Below, one piece after another: positions 8,583 through 16,876 of a DNA stretch of 46,387 bases (positions within the stretch are counted from its first letter, which is position 1; each line of letters begins with the position of its first letter). This stretch comes from an uncultured Mycoplasmatota bacterium (GTDB taxonomy: Bacteria; Bacillota_I; Bacilli_A; RF39; UBA660). The stretch spans positions 1 through 46,387 of the forward strand of contig CAMMKE010000003.1 in assembly GCA_946497375.1 (NCBI GenBank), read 5' to 3'. The notes below the pieces were generated by a model. It did not search any database and was not told the DNA's origin. It saw only the letters and a list, made by a program, of their open reading frames with translations. Made by a program: the position numbers and the translations under genes.

Positions 8583-8625
8583 ACGCAAAATCTCACCGAA
8601 TGAAATCGCAAAATCTCACCGAATG
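8570..8625 (+). repeat. 23-bp tandem repeat, about 2.4 copies
   Basis: Units start at 8570, 8593 and 8616. Each begins TCACCGAATG; the first two continue AAAACGCAAAATC and AAATCGCAAAATC, and the third is truncated. TCACCGAATG is otherwise found only once more, in the right direct repeat at 10738-10747. GC is higher than in the surrounding spacer. Function unknown. Confidence 0.85.
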
Positions 8626-8684
8626 CAATTGATTTAATTAACTAATTAATGTATAATTATACTTATATAAGGAGAAACTTAACT

Positions 8685-9314
8685 ATGAATAAGAAAATTG
8701 AGACAGCAATTAAATATTATAAGTTATGTACTAAATTAAAGGATACTATTAGAACTGGTCCTATTGTTTGGAATGCTAAAAGAGAAAGAATTGAAAGTGT
8801 AGCTGAACATATATATGGAACTCAAATGTTAGCATTATCTATTTATTATCAATTAGGCTATAAATTAGATATTATGAAAGTTATTTTTATGTTGGCAATT
8901 CATGAGTTAGAAGAAATTGAAATTGGTGATTTAGCATTTTATGAAATCACTAAAGAAGAAAAATTAATTAAAGGTAAAAAAGCAACGGATTATATATTAA
9001 AAGATTTTCTTGGAAAAGATGAAGTATCAGCTTTATTAGATGAATACAATGAAAGAAAAACAGATGAGGCAATATTTGCTTATCACTGTGATAAATTAGA
9101 ATGTGATATTCAAATGAAGTTATATGATCAAGAAGGTTGTTTTGATTTGAATAATCAACCAAATAATCCAATTCTTAATAATCCTAGTGTCAAAAAAGTA
9201 TTAGATAGTGAAAAAAGTATATCTAATGCTTGGATTGAATTTGATAGAAGTAAGTATGAGGATGATAAAAACTTTATTGAAATAATTGATTATTTGAAAG
9301 AAAATGAAATTTAA
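8685..9314 (+). CDS. HD-domain phosphohydrolase (YfbR/HD_3-like)
   Basis: Predicted metal-dependent phosphohydrolase acting on nucleotides, 209 aa. The pattern fits YfbR-type 5'-nucleotidases: His42 in AEHIYG, His73-Glu74 in HELEEIEIGD, Asp82, and Asp136 in HCDKLE. The usual HD pair is His-Glu here, which is unusual for the second metal ligand. An earlier ATG at 8649 is in frame, but AAGGAG just before ATG 8685 and the HD N-terminus favour 8685. The ATPase gene follows 13 nt later, so they form one unit. Nucleotide depletion (defence) or housekeeping 5'-nucleotidase roles are both possible. Confidence 0.8.
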   Translation: MNKKIETAIKYYKLCTKLKDTIRTGPIVWNAKRERIESVAEHIYGTQMLALSIYYQLGYKLDIMKVIFMLAIHELEEIEIGDLAFYEITKEEKLIKGKKATDYILKDFLGKDEVSALLDEYNERKTDEAIFAYHCDKLECDIQMKLYDQEGCFDLNNQPNNPILNNPSVKKVLDSEKSISNAWIEFDRSKYEDDKNFIEIIDYLKENEI

Positions 9315-9327
9315 TTTGGAGGATGCA

Positions 9328-10605
9328 ATGGAAATAAAAAATTATAAAAAAAGGATAGTTGATGAAAAAATAGAAAGGTATTTAAAATTATTTGGGGCTA
9401 TATGTATTGAAGGTCCAAAATATTGTGGTAAGACTTGGTCTGGTAGATATCATGCTGAAAGCGAAACTTTGCTTTATACTAAAACTGGTGAAAAATCTAA
9501 TGAAGTAGAACTTGCAAAAACATCTCCTGAAATAATCTTAGAAGGAGAAAAACCAAAACTTATTGATGAATGGCAAGAAGCAACAAACTTATGGGATGAA
9601 ATAAGATATGATGTTGATAGAACAGGTTTAAAGGGGCAATATATATTAACTGGTTCATCTACTCCCAGGAGAGATGGTATATCTCATAGTGGAGCGGGAA
9701 GGTTTGGTAAAATTCATTTAAGAACAATGTCTTTATATGAAACAGGTGATTCAACAGGCGATATATCATTAAAAGATATATGTGATGGTAAAAAAATATC
9801 TAAAAATACTGGAAAAGTTAGTTTAAGGAAACTTGCTAATTTAATTATAAGAGGTGGGTGGCCTGGTAATATAAATTATTCTAGTGATGATGCAAGAAAA
9901 TCAGTAAATGAGTATATTAATTTAATAATAGATGATGATTTATCTAGATTAGAGGGCATTAATAGAGATAAACATAAAGTGAAATTATTATTAAAATCTC
10001 TTGCTAGAAATGAAAGTACAACTGTTACTAATACTACCTTAAAGAAAGATATAAAAGAAGTTGACAATGAAGATATTGATACAGATACAGTAGCATCTTA
10101 TTTAAATGCTTTAGATAAATTATTTTTGTTAGACAATGATGAGCCTTTTTCAGTTAATATTAGATCAAGTATAAGAGTTAAACAAGCAGAAAAAAGACAT
10201 TTTGCTGATCCTTCTATAGCCTGTGCACTTTTGAATTTAACAGAAGAAAAGCTTATTAATGACTTGGAAACCTTTGGTTTTTTATTTGAAGCATTGGTAG
10301 AGCATGATTTAAAAATATATGCTGATTCTTTTGATGCTAAATGTTATCACTATCAAGATTATTTAAATAGAGAGATAGATTCAGTAATAGAATTAGAAGA
10401 TGGTAATTGGTGTGCTTTTGAAATAAAACTTGGCGTAAATGCCATAGATGCTGCAGCAAAAAATTTAATTAACATAAGAGATTCAATAAAAAAGGAAAAT
10501 GGTAAAGCTCCTTCAGTTTTATGTGTTATATGTGGTATGAGTAATGCTGCTTATAAAAGGCCTGATGGAGTATATGTTGTTCCTATTACAGCTTTAAAAA
10601 ATTAA
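9328..10605 (+). CDS. AAA_14/DUF4143 ATPase with PD-(D/E)XK-like C-terminus
   Basis: The 425-aa protein has an N-terminal AAA_14 ATPase domain (Walker A EGPKYCGKTWS near residue 29; Walker-B-like LIDEWQEA; sensor-like YILTGSSTP). The C-terminal DUF4143 domain contains NREIDSVIE and CAFEIKLG (about Asp351, Glu365, Lys367), resembling a PD-(D/E)XK nuclease core. Such proteins are widespread, often horizontally transferred, and their role is not established. ATG 9304 is in frame, but GGAGG (9318-9322) points to ATG 9328. It is the second gene of the repeat-flanked cassette and ends at its own terminator. Confidence 0.85.
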   Translation: MEIKNYKKRIVDEKIERYLKLFGAICIEGPKYCGKTWSGRYHAESETLLYTKTGEKSNEVELAKTSPEIILEGEKPKLIDEWQEATNLWDEIRYDVDRTGLKGQYILTGSSTPRRDGISHSGAGRFGKIHLRTMSLYETGDSTGDISLKDICDGKKISKNTGKVSLRKLANLIIRGGWPGNINYSSDDARKSVNEYINLIIDDDLSRLEGINRDKHKVKLLLKSLARNESTTVTNTTLKKDIKEVDNEDIDTDTVASYLNALDKLFLLDNDEPFSVNIRSSIRVKQAEKRHFADPSIACALLNLTEEKLINDLETFGFLFEALVEHDLKIYADSFDAKCYHYQDYLNREIDSVIELEDGNWCAFEIKLGVNAIDAAAKNLINIRDSIKKENGKAPSVLCVICGMSNAAYKRPDGVYVVPITALKN

Positions 10606-10631
10606 ATTGATGATATCTAGTAAATAATATT

Positions 10632-10660
10632 GAATCATGATAAAATTCATGATTCTTTCT
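10632..10660 (+). terminator. Terminator of the HD/ATPase cassette
   Basis: GAATCATGA (10632-10640) pairs perfectly with TCATGATTC (10647-10655), followed by TTTCT. It lies 27 bp after the ATPase stop and inside the direct repeats. Confidence 0.75.
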
Positions 10661-10706
10661 ATTAAATAAATAAGAAATTTTAAAAGTGAAGATTATATGA
10701 ATAGTA

Positions 10707-10750
10707 GAGTATTTAGAAAGTTTAAAAAAATAAAAAGTCACCGAATGAAA
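10707..10750 (+). repeat. Right direct repeat (copy of ylbL 3' end)
   Basis: This 44-bp stretch matches 8540-8582 except for one extra T and one A/G difference. Here it is non-coding: the ylbL codons are duplicated without the gene. It carries a single TCACCGAATG rather than the tandem array. Confidence 0.85.
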
Positions 10751-10787
10751 TTCTTAAAAAGTGTTCATTTGTATTTATAGATATAAG

Positions 10788-10819
10788 AAAAGAGATAAGT
10801 TATTTTGCTTATCTCTTTT
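10788..10819. terminator. Bidirectional terminator, 3' of LCP gene
   Basis: AAAAGAGATAAG (10788-10799) pairs perfectly with CTTATCTCTTTT (10808-10819) across an 8-nt loop, with T-runs on both strands. It overlaps the stop codon of the minus-strand LCP gene. Confidence 0.75.
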
Positions 10820-12893
10820 AAGTTTCTGTAGAAGAATTTGGAACTCCCGGAATTGTTTCTGTAATATCTCCATCTGTTCCTCCGTTACCACCAGAACCTT
10901 CAGAACCACTGCTACCTCCAGCACTACCACCTTGTTGACTTTCATCAGTATTACCATCAGAGGAATTACCAGGTTGAGTAGTATCTACAGTATTATCACC
11001 TGTATCATCTATTTCTTCTTCCTCTTCATTATCGTTATCAGTAGGTGGAGTATAACTAGGCTCTTTATAACTACTACCAGATAATGTTAACACAACACTA
11101 CCACTTATTAAATCTATTCTTTTATTAGCAGGATAACTTTGTGCTACTACATAGCCACCAGTTCCTTTAAATGTAACATTTATACCATGAGCATTGGCAT
11201 AACTTCTTGCCGCACTTTCACTATCTCCTGTAAAATCAGGTAATAAATCATAAGTAAACGCTGTTTTGTAAGGACCAGTTCCTGTTACAGTTTTCTCATA
11301 ATCTTCATCATTGATAGAGAAGGAGAACTCTTTAATCATATCAGGCTCTTTCTCACCAAGATTTATTTTCATTGCATTTATAATATCATCACGACTCTTA
11401 GTATTAGGAACATAATCCCATAAAACCATTCTACTTCTCTCATCGTAAATCATTTGACCAGTACCATCTAAATATAGTTGTTCAATGTTAATAAGGTCAG
11501 CATCATCTTTTTGTAAGGCATTATTCATAATATCTTTAGCAATGTCATAGAAAGATAAAATTTGTTGTTCTGTAAAGTTAGTATCAAGATTATTAGTAAT
11601 AGTATTTAAAACATCCATAACTTGATTAATACTTTTCATATCTTTAACTTTATTTAATATACCTTGAATTACTAATTGTTGATTTAATCCTCTGTCTAAG
11701 TCTCCTGCAGCAAGTTGTTTTCTATTTCTTGCAAGTACTAAGGCTTGTTCACCATTTAATGTTTGAACGCCTTTATTTATACAAACTTGTCCTTCACGGT
11801 TAGAGTTATCTGTACATAAGTCTTGAGGAACATCAACAGTAATACCTCCTAGAGTATCAACTAAACTAACTAAACCTTTAAAATTAATCTTAGCATAATA
11901 ATCGATCGTAACATCAAAGTAATTTTCAATCGTATCCATCATACAATCAGTACCATATGCTGCCGCATGAGTTATTTTATTTTCAGGTGTACCACTCCAA
12001 CAAGCGATTGGTACATAACTGTCTCTTGGAATACTTAACATAGTGGCATTTAAAGTATTAGGATTAAATGTAACTAGTATTAAACTATCACCATTGGCAA
12101 CAGTATTTTTTGATAAACCTTCTTCAGCAGAGTCAACTCCCATTAGAAGAATTGTAAATGGTTCTGTTACAGATTTACCTTTAGATGAACTTCTATTACT
12201 AGTACTTGCTTTTTTCATTTCTTTCTCTTTGGTTAAGATAATTTTTGTATCGCTTTCAATATTTTGATATGTTTCCATACTTACAAACATAGATGGATAA
12301 TCTGTTGGAACGAAGATTGAATCAACTTCACCATCATATAAATCAGCCATAGCTGTAAAGTAATCGTCATATTCTACTATTTCATTATCATCTTTTAATT
12401 TATTTTCTTTAATGATTTCGTTAGGAATAATATTTCCTTCTGGTGATGTTTCATCAGATAGTATTCCAATAGTGTTATCTTTTAAGTCTTTTACATCTTC
12501 TATTTCACTACTACTTGCAACTATTAGGCTACTAGAATAAGTAACTGTCTCTCTATTAATACTAGATAAAGTTCCATAAGCATACATTATTAAGCCACTA
12601 ATCGCACAGTTTATAAGTAAATAGAGTATTAAAAAGAAGGTAAGAAGCCTTGCTCTTTTTTCTTTGTGTCTTCTTTTAGACCTAACTTTAAAAATTATAA
12701 CTAAGTCTAAGACAACAAATACTCCTATAATAATATATCTAATTACTTCTTCAACTGGTCCTAATAATAGGATGTTATAAATAGCGAATATATTAGTCAG
12801 TATTACAAGGATACTAAGTATCGCTAGCCATAATCTACATTTTTTCTTTTTCTTATCTTTTTTTTCTTCAGTTTTCTCTTTATTCTTTCTCAT
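10818..12893 (-). CDS. LytR-CpsA-Psr (LCP) family protein with PASTA domain
   Basis: It probably transfers lipid-linked wall glycopolymers to peptidoglycan outside the membrane. In the 691-aa protein, three membrane segments (about 21-45, 52-69, 82-107) are followed by a region resembling a periplasmic solute-binding fold (about 118-222). The LCP domain runs from about 244 to 475, with LSIPRDSYV and the LARNRK...GDLDRGLNQQ arginines. A PASTA-like repeat follows (LPDFTGDSESAARSYA to VVLTLS), then an acidic and Gly/Ser-rich tail. A bare LCP protein is about 300-400 aa, so this is an extended architecture. It is divergent from the dockerin/cohesin operon. Confidence 0.88.
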   Translation of the reverse strand: MRKNKEKTEEKKDKKKKKCRLWLAILSILVILTNIFAIYNILLLGPVEEVIRYIIIGVFVVLDLVIIFKVRSKRRHKEKRARLLTFFLILYLLINCAISGLIMYAYGTLSSINRETVTYSSSLIVASSSEIEDVKDLKDNTIGILSDETSPEGNIIPNEIIKENKLKDDNEIVEYDDYFTAMADLYDGEVDSIFVPTDYPSMFVSMETYQNIESDTKIILTKEKEMKKASTSNRSSSKGKSVTEPFTILLMGVDSAEEGLSKNTVANGDSLILVTFNPNTLNATMLSIPRDSYVPIACWSGTPENKITHAAAYGTDCMMDTIENYFDVTIDYYAKINFKGLVSLVDTLGGITVDVPQDLCTDNSNREGQVCINKGVQTLNGEQALVLARNRKQLAAGDLDRGLNQQLVIQGILNKVKDMKSINQVMDVLNTITNNLDTNFTEQQILSFYDIAKDIMNNALQKDDADLINIEQLYLDGTGQMIYDERSRMVLWDYVPNTKSRDDIINAMKINLGEKEPDMIKEFSFSINDEDYEKTVTGTGPYKTAFTYDLLPDFTGDSESAARSYANAHGINVTFKGTGGYVVAQSYPANKRIDLISGSVVLTLSGSSYKEPSYTPPTDNDNEEEEEIDDTGDNTVDTTQPGNSSDGNTDESQQGGSAGGSSGSEGSGGNGGTDGDITETIPGVPNSSTET

Positions 12894-12932
12894 CGAATGA
12901 CCTCCACGTTAAACATAAAACTATACCTTATC

Positions 12933-12961
12933 ATTATAGACTATTATTTATTATCTTTCAA
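12933..12961 (-). promoter_or_regulatory. Sigma-A promoter for the LCP gene
   Basis: On the minus strand, TTGAAA (12961-12956) and TATAAT (12938-12933) are separated by exactly 17 bp, about 40 bp before the LCP start. Confidence 0.75.
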
Positions 12962-13034
12962 CCACTGTACTTTTGTTTGTATTGTAAAGTTGACGGTTAT
13001 TTATAGCATTTTAAGAGAAATTTGTCTAATATTC

Positions 13035-13043
13035 TGTTATAAT
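13035..13043 (+). promoter_or_regulatory. Extended -10 promoter for the surface operon
   Basis: TGTTATAAT is a perfect TG-N-TATAAT extended -10, 29 bp before the glucosaminidase start. No strong -35 was seen. AGGATAGGAG precedes the start codon. Confidence 0.6.
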
Positions 13044-13072
13044 GTAATAAGAAGGATAGGAGTTGGTAGTAT

Positions 13073-14893
13073 ATGAAGAAACTTTTTTGTATTTCATTAA
13101 TCTTTATTATGCTTTTTACTTTTATTCCTAATGTTAATGCAAGTAGTTATATAGTACTAAATACTAATAAATATTTTAGAGTAGTACCAGGAGGAGATTT
13201 TGTAGATGGTATTACGGATGGAGTTTTACTTGCAGGTACGAAAGTAGATTTAATTAGTAAAGATGGTGGCAGTGGTCATGGATGTAAAAATCCTTGGTAT
13301 AAAGTTAAGTATGATGAGAAAGTTGGCTATATTTGTTCAAGTGACCAAGTAGTTATAGATGTCGCTGATATTGACCTTAATGGGGACTTTGAAAAAGAAA
13401 TGCTTAGTAAGGGTTTTACAGAGAGTTATTTACCTTATTTAAAGGCTTTACATGAGAAACATTCCAATTGGAATTTTAAGGCTGTTAAAACTAATATTGA
13501 TTTTGATACTGCTGTTACTAATGAGAGTTATGGTGAGATTAGTTTAGTAGATGGAACTGATGAGAGCTTGAGAAGTAAAGAATGGCCATATTATCAAAAT
13601 GGAGTTTATCAAGAGATAGAACCAGGTTGGTATGTGGCTAGTAGAGATACTGTATCATATTATTTGGACCCTAGAAACTTTTTATCTGAAGAATATATCT
13701 TTATGTTTGAAGATATTAAATATAATGCTTCTATTCATACAGAAGATGCGGTTAGAGGAGTTACTAAGGGAACATTTTTAAATACTAATGAATACTTAGA
13801 TATTTTAATGAAAACGGCAAGAACATATAATATTAGTCCTGTTTATATTGCTAGTAGAATTAGACAAGAAAAAGGCTCAAGTGATAGTATTTCTACTACA
13901 GGAGAAGCTTTTACTTATGAAGTTGATAATAATTGTTTAAATAATTTAGGTTATACTAGTAATCCTAATAGTTGGAATGCACTTAACTCTTGTGGTAGTG
14001 GTAGAGTTTACAGTGGCATTTATAATTACTTTAATATTGGAGCCTATGGTTCTTATAAGTCTCCCCAGATTAGAGGCTTGATTTGGGCGAATGGTGGTTT
14101 TGATGCTTCTGTTAATACTTATAATAGGCCTTGGAATAGTAAAGAAAAAGCGATTATGGGTGGTGTTAACTATATTGTAGGTGCTTATGTAAATAATGGT
14201 CAAAACACTTTATATTATCAGAAGTTTAATGTCGCACCTGATGCAGTCTATCCTACTTATACTCATCAGTATATGACTAATATAAGAGCAGCTTCAAGTG
14301 AAGCTTATAGTACTTATAAGAGTTATAGAGATAATGACTTGTTAGGAAATAGTTATGAGTTTTTAATACCGGTTTATAATAATATGCCTAATGATAATGA
14401 AGTAATACTTCCAGATGATGAAGATAAGGAAGAAGAAATCGTTACAACTCCAGAGATTGATATTAATACAGGTGTGGTTGGAGCAGGCTTTAAGATAGAT
14501 GGTGATGTTATTTCTAATATTTCCTTTAATACTAATGTTGATGTAATTAATAGTAAGTTAAGTAGTGTTAATGCTAATTTGAAAGTTACTAGTTATTTAG
14601 ATAGATATGGAAATAAAGCTAGTGGTAATGTTGGTACAGGGGATACTTTAGTAATTACTAATGGTTCTACTACGAAGTCTTATAAAGTAGTTATCTATGG
14701 TGATAATAATGGTGATGGTAAAGTTAGTATTCTTGATTTACTTAGAGTACAAAAAGATATTTTAGGAAGTAGTAGTCTATCTACTTATGATAAAAAAGCT
14801 AGTGATACTAATAGAGATGGTAAGATTGATGTCGTTGACTTATTAAGAGTTCAAAAACAATTACTAGGAAATAATGTTATAGAACAGGGATGA
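13073..14893 (+). CDS. Secreted N-acetylglucosaminidase (GH73-like) with C-terminal dockerin
   Basis: Predicted peptidoglycan hydrolase, 606 aa. It has a signal peptide (cleavage near VNA|SS, residue ~24), an SH3-like region (about 28-97) and a GH73-type glucosaminidase domain (about 120-410, including PVYIASRIRQEKGSS and a YNYFNIGAYGS stretch). An acidic linker and a beta-rich domain lead to a type I dockerin (543-600). Both Ca2+ loops are intact: DNNGDGKVSILD and DTNRDGKIDVVD, each followed by LLRVQK. Dockerins bind cohesins, and the next gene encodes a cohesin-like membrane protein, so this enzyme may be docked at the cell surface. First gene of a four-gene operon. Confidence 0.88.
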   Translation: MKKLFCISLIFIMLFTFIPNVNASSYIVLNTNKYFRVVPGGDFVDGITDGVLLAGTKVDLISKDGGSGHGCKNPWYKVKYDEKVGYICSSDQVVIDVADIDLNGDFEKEMLSKGFTESYLPYLKALHEKHSNWNFKAVKTNIDFDTAVTNESYGEISLVDGTDESLRSKEWPYYQNGVYQEIEPGWYVASRDTVSYYLDPRNFLSEEYIFMFEDIKYNASIHTEDAVRGVTKGTFLNTNEYLDILMKTARTYNISPVYIASRIRQEKGSSDSISTTGEAFTYEVDNNCLNNLGYTSNPNSWNALNSCGSGRVYSGIYNYFNIGAYGSYKSPQIRGLIWANGGFDASVNTYNRPWNSKEKAIMGGVNYIVGAYVNNGQNTLYYQKFNVAPDAVYPTYTHQYMTNIRAASSEAYSTYKSYRDNDLLGNSYEFLIPVYNNMPNDNEVILPDDEDKEEEIVTTPEIDINTGVVGAGFKIDGDVISNISFNTNVDVINSKLSSVNANLKVTSYLDRYGNKASGNVGTGDTLVITNGSTTKSYKVVIYGDNNGDGKVSILDLLRVQKDILGSSSLSTYDKKASDTNRDGKIDVVDLLRVQKQLLGNNVIEQG

Positions 14894-14899
14894 TGCTTT

Positions 14900-16225
14900 A
14901 TGAAGAAAATATTATTTATATTAGGACTTAGCTTCCTTTTCTTTTGCCCTCATGTAGTAGATGCTGCTTCAATCTCAGTAGCAGGGACAACATCAACGGG
15001 GACAGTTGGAGGTAATATTACAGTAGGAGTTACTATAAGTGAAGCGAGTGGACTAGGCAGTTGGGAATATAGTCTAGATTATGATAGTAGTAAACTACAA
15101 CTTTTAAGTGGTAATACTCATGTCGTTGGTTATGTAGATAGAGAAGGACAAACTAGTCAAAGTTATACTTATACTTTTAGAGTTAAAGGTACTGGTTCTA
15201 CTACTATATCTGTTGTTAATACGGCTATCGCTTCTTGGGATGAAGTAGTTACTAGTCCAACTGATAGTACAACTATTAATTTGATTAGTCGTGGGGAAGT
15301 AGAGAAAAACTATAGTAGTGACAATAACCTTGCTAGTTTAGAAGTAGAAGGTTATTCCCTAAGCCCAGAGTTTAATAAAAATACTACCAATTATAAAGTA
15401 GAAGTAGATAGTGATACTACTAGTGTTAATGTTAAAGCAACGGCAAATGATAGTAAGGCAAGGATTAGTGGTATTGGTGATATAGAAGTAGGAGAAGGTG
15501 CTAATACTATAAATGTGGTGGTGGAAGCTGAAAATGGTTCTACTAAGACTTATACAATAGTTGTTAATGTTAAAGAAAAAGACCCTATTAATGTAAAAGT
15601 AGATAAAGAAGATTTAAGTGTAGTTAGAAAAAGTGATGAGTTAAAAGACTTAGTTAAAGATTATTATGTAGAGACTACTGTTAAAATAAATGATGAAGAA
15701 GTTCCTGCTTATAAAATAGAAGCCTTAGACCTTACTTTAGTCGCTTTAAAAGATGATAAAGGTAATATTAAGTTTTATACTTATGATGATGGAAAATATT
15801 CTTTATACCAAGAGTTAAGTGGTGGAAACCTTATAATTCATTTTTTAGATAAAGGAAAATATCCTGCCAATTATAAGAAATATACAGTTACTATAGATGG
15901 AGAAAAATATACTGTCTATAAATTAAATAAAAAATCTAAATATTATTTAGTCTATGGCGAGAATGTTGAAACAGGTAAGAAAGGTTTATACTTATATGAT
16001 AGTGTTGATAAGAGTGTCCAAAGATATTATACTGAAGAAGTAGAGAGCCTAAATGATGAGTTAAAAATTAATTCATATATAATAGTTGGTCTTACTTGTT
16101 TAATAGTTTTATTATTAATAATTTTCTTAATCGTATTACATACTAAGAATAGTAGTAAAAGAAAGACTAAAAGAGAAATAAAGAAAAGATTAAAACAAGA
16201 GAAGAATGATTTCTTAAAAGATTAG
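14900..16225 (+). CDS. Membrane-anchored cohesin-like plus cadherin-like domain protein
   Basis: Surface protein (441 aa) with a signal peptide (cleavage near VDA|AS, residue ~23). A cohesin-like beta-sandwich follows (about 24-130: VGGNITVGVTISEASGLGSW, LDYDSSKLQL, YTFRVKGTGSTTIS). Next come a cadherin-like beta-sandwich domain (about 143-227), a further beta-rich domain, one C-terminal membrane helix (about 391-413) and a basic cytoplasmic tail. There is no LPxTG motif. It sits 6 bp after the dockerin-bearing hydrolase, so the natural inference is that it is the docking receptor. The cohesin assignment is by pattern and needs a profile or structure check. Confidence 0.78.
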   Translation: MKKILFILGLSFLFFCPHVVDAASISVAGTTSTGTVGGNITVGVTISEASGLGSWEYSLDYDSSKLQLLSGNTHVVGYVDREGQTSQSYTYTFRVKGTGSTTISVVNTAIASWDEVVTSPTDSTTINLISRGEVEKNYSSDNNLASLEVEGYSLSPEFNKNTTNYKVEVDSDTTSVNVKATANDSKARISGIGDIEVGEGANTINVVVEAENGSTKTYTIVVNVKEKDPINVKVDKEDLSVVRKSDELKDLVKDYYVETTVKINDEEVPAYKIEALDLTLVALKDDKGNIKFYTYDDGKYSLYQELSGGNLIIHFLDKGKYPANYKKYTVTIDGEKYTVYKLNKKSKYYLVYGENVETGKKGLYLYDSVDKSVQRYYTEEVESLNDELKINSYIIVGLTCLIVLLLIIFLIVLHTKNSSKRKTKREIKKRLKQEKNDFLKD

Positions 16226-16237
16226 GAGTGTAGTTTT

Positions 16238-16876
16238 ATGGAAGCGAAAAGTCATAATAAACATCTAGGTATTTTAATATTTATTGGTTTTTTATTAATT
16301 ATTATTGGAATTGTTTCTTATATAGTTATTAATTATAATAGTGACCAAGCTGAAGTTAAAAGACGAATGGATGAAGTAAGAGAGTCTTATAAGACTTTTA
16401 AAACTGATATAGAGAGCTTTAATAGTATTAGAGAAGATATCTATACTAATGTTATTACTGATAATATGTATTATCAAACTTTAAAAGATAATGATGCTAG
16501 TTATAAAGAGATATTTAATAATTATAAGGATAGTTTAGAGAAAATTGATAAAGATTATAATGGAGTAAAAGATAAATGTATTAATGTTTTACATCCTGAA
16601 GCGGATGTTAATAATAAGTGTGAAGCGATTATTTCTTCTTATGAAGAGGTAGTTAATACTTATGTAAGTGATGTTAATAGTTATAATAATTTAATTACTT
16701 CTTATAACAAATGGTTAACTGATACTAATGGTAGTGATACTAAATTGGAAAAGATAAAGTCAGATAGAGATTATATAGATATAAATGGTGATAGAGAGTA
16801 TAATGGTAAAAAAGAAGTAGAAAAAGAAATAAGTGATGAAGAAGAGGATAATACAGGAGTGGTACCAGATGAATAG
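16238..16876 (+). CDS. Single-pass membrane protein with coiled-coil ectodomain
   Basis: The 212-aa protein has a membrane helix at about residues 10-32 and then a long polar, probably helical/coiled-coil region (about 36-175) rich in Asp, Glu, Lys and Asn. It contains two Cys (DKCINV, NKCEAI) close enough to pair. No catalytic motif was recognised. It lies 12 bp after the cohesin gene and overlaps the glycosidase gene by 8 bp, so it is probably a structural partner in the same envelope system. Confidence 0.72.
   Translation: MEAKSHNKHLGILIFIGFLLIIIGIVSYIVINYNSDQAEVKRRMDEVRESYKTFKTDIESFNSIREDIYTNVITDNMYYQTLKDNDASYKEIFNNYKDSLEKIDKDYNGVKDKCINVLHPEADVNNKCEAIISSYEEVVNTYVSDVNSYNNLITSYNKWLTDTNGSDTKLEKIKSDRDYIDINGDREYNGKKEVEKEISDEEEDNTGVVPDE

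Larger units (their letters stand above)
8583..10706 (+). mobile_element. Putative inserted two-gene cassette between direct repeats
   Basis: The segment between the ylbL-derived direct repeats holds an HD hydrolase gene, an AAA_14/DUF4143 ATPase gene and a terminator. It carries no recognisable integrase or transposase. The duplicated flank suggests insertion just after the ylbL stop by a process that copied the 3' end of ylbL, or a tandem duplication followed by replacement. Calling it a mobile cassette is an inference from the repeats. Confidence 0.5.

Noticed and set aside
8570..8625. Possible CRISPR array
   Set aside because: The repeat is continuous with no unique spacers of constant length, has fewer than three full units, and no cas gene is in the window.
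10761..11084. Plus-strand Ser/Thr/Ile-rich frame opposite the LCP gene end
   Set aside because: It is the antisense of the Gly/Ser-rich LCP tail, and its low-complexity composition follows from that tail.
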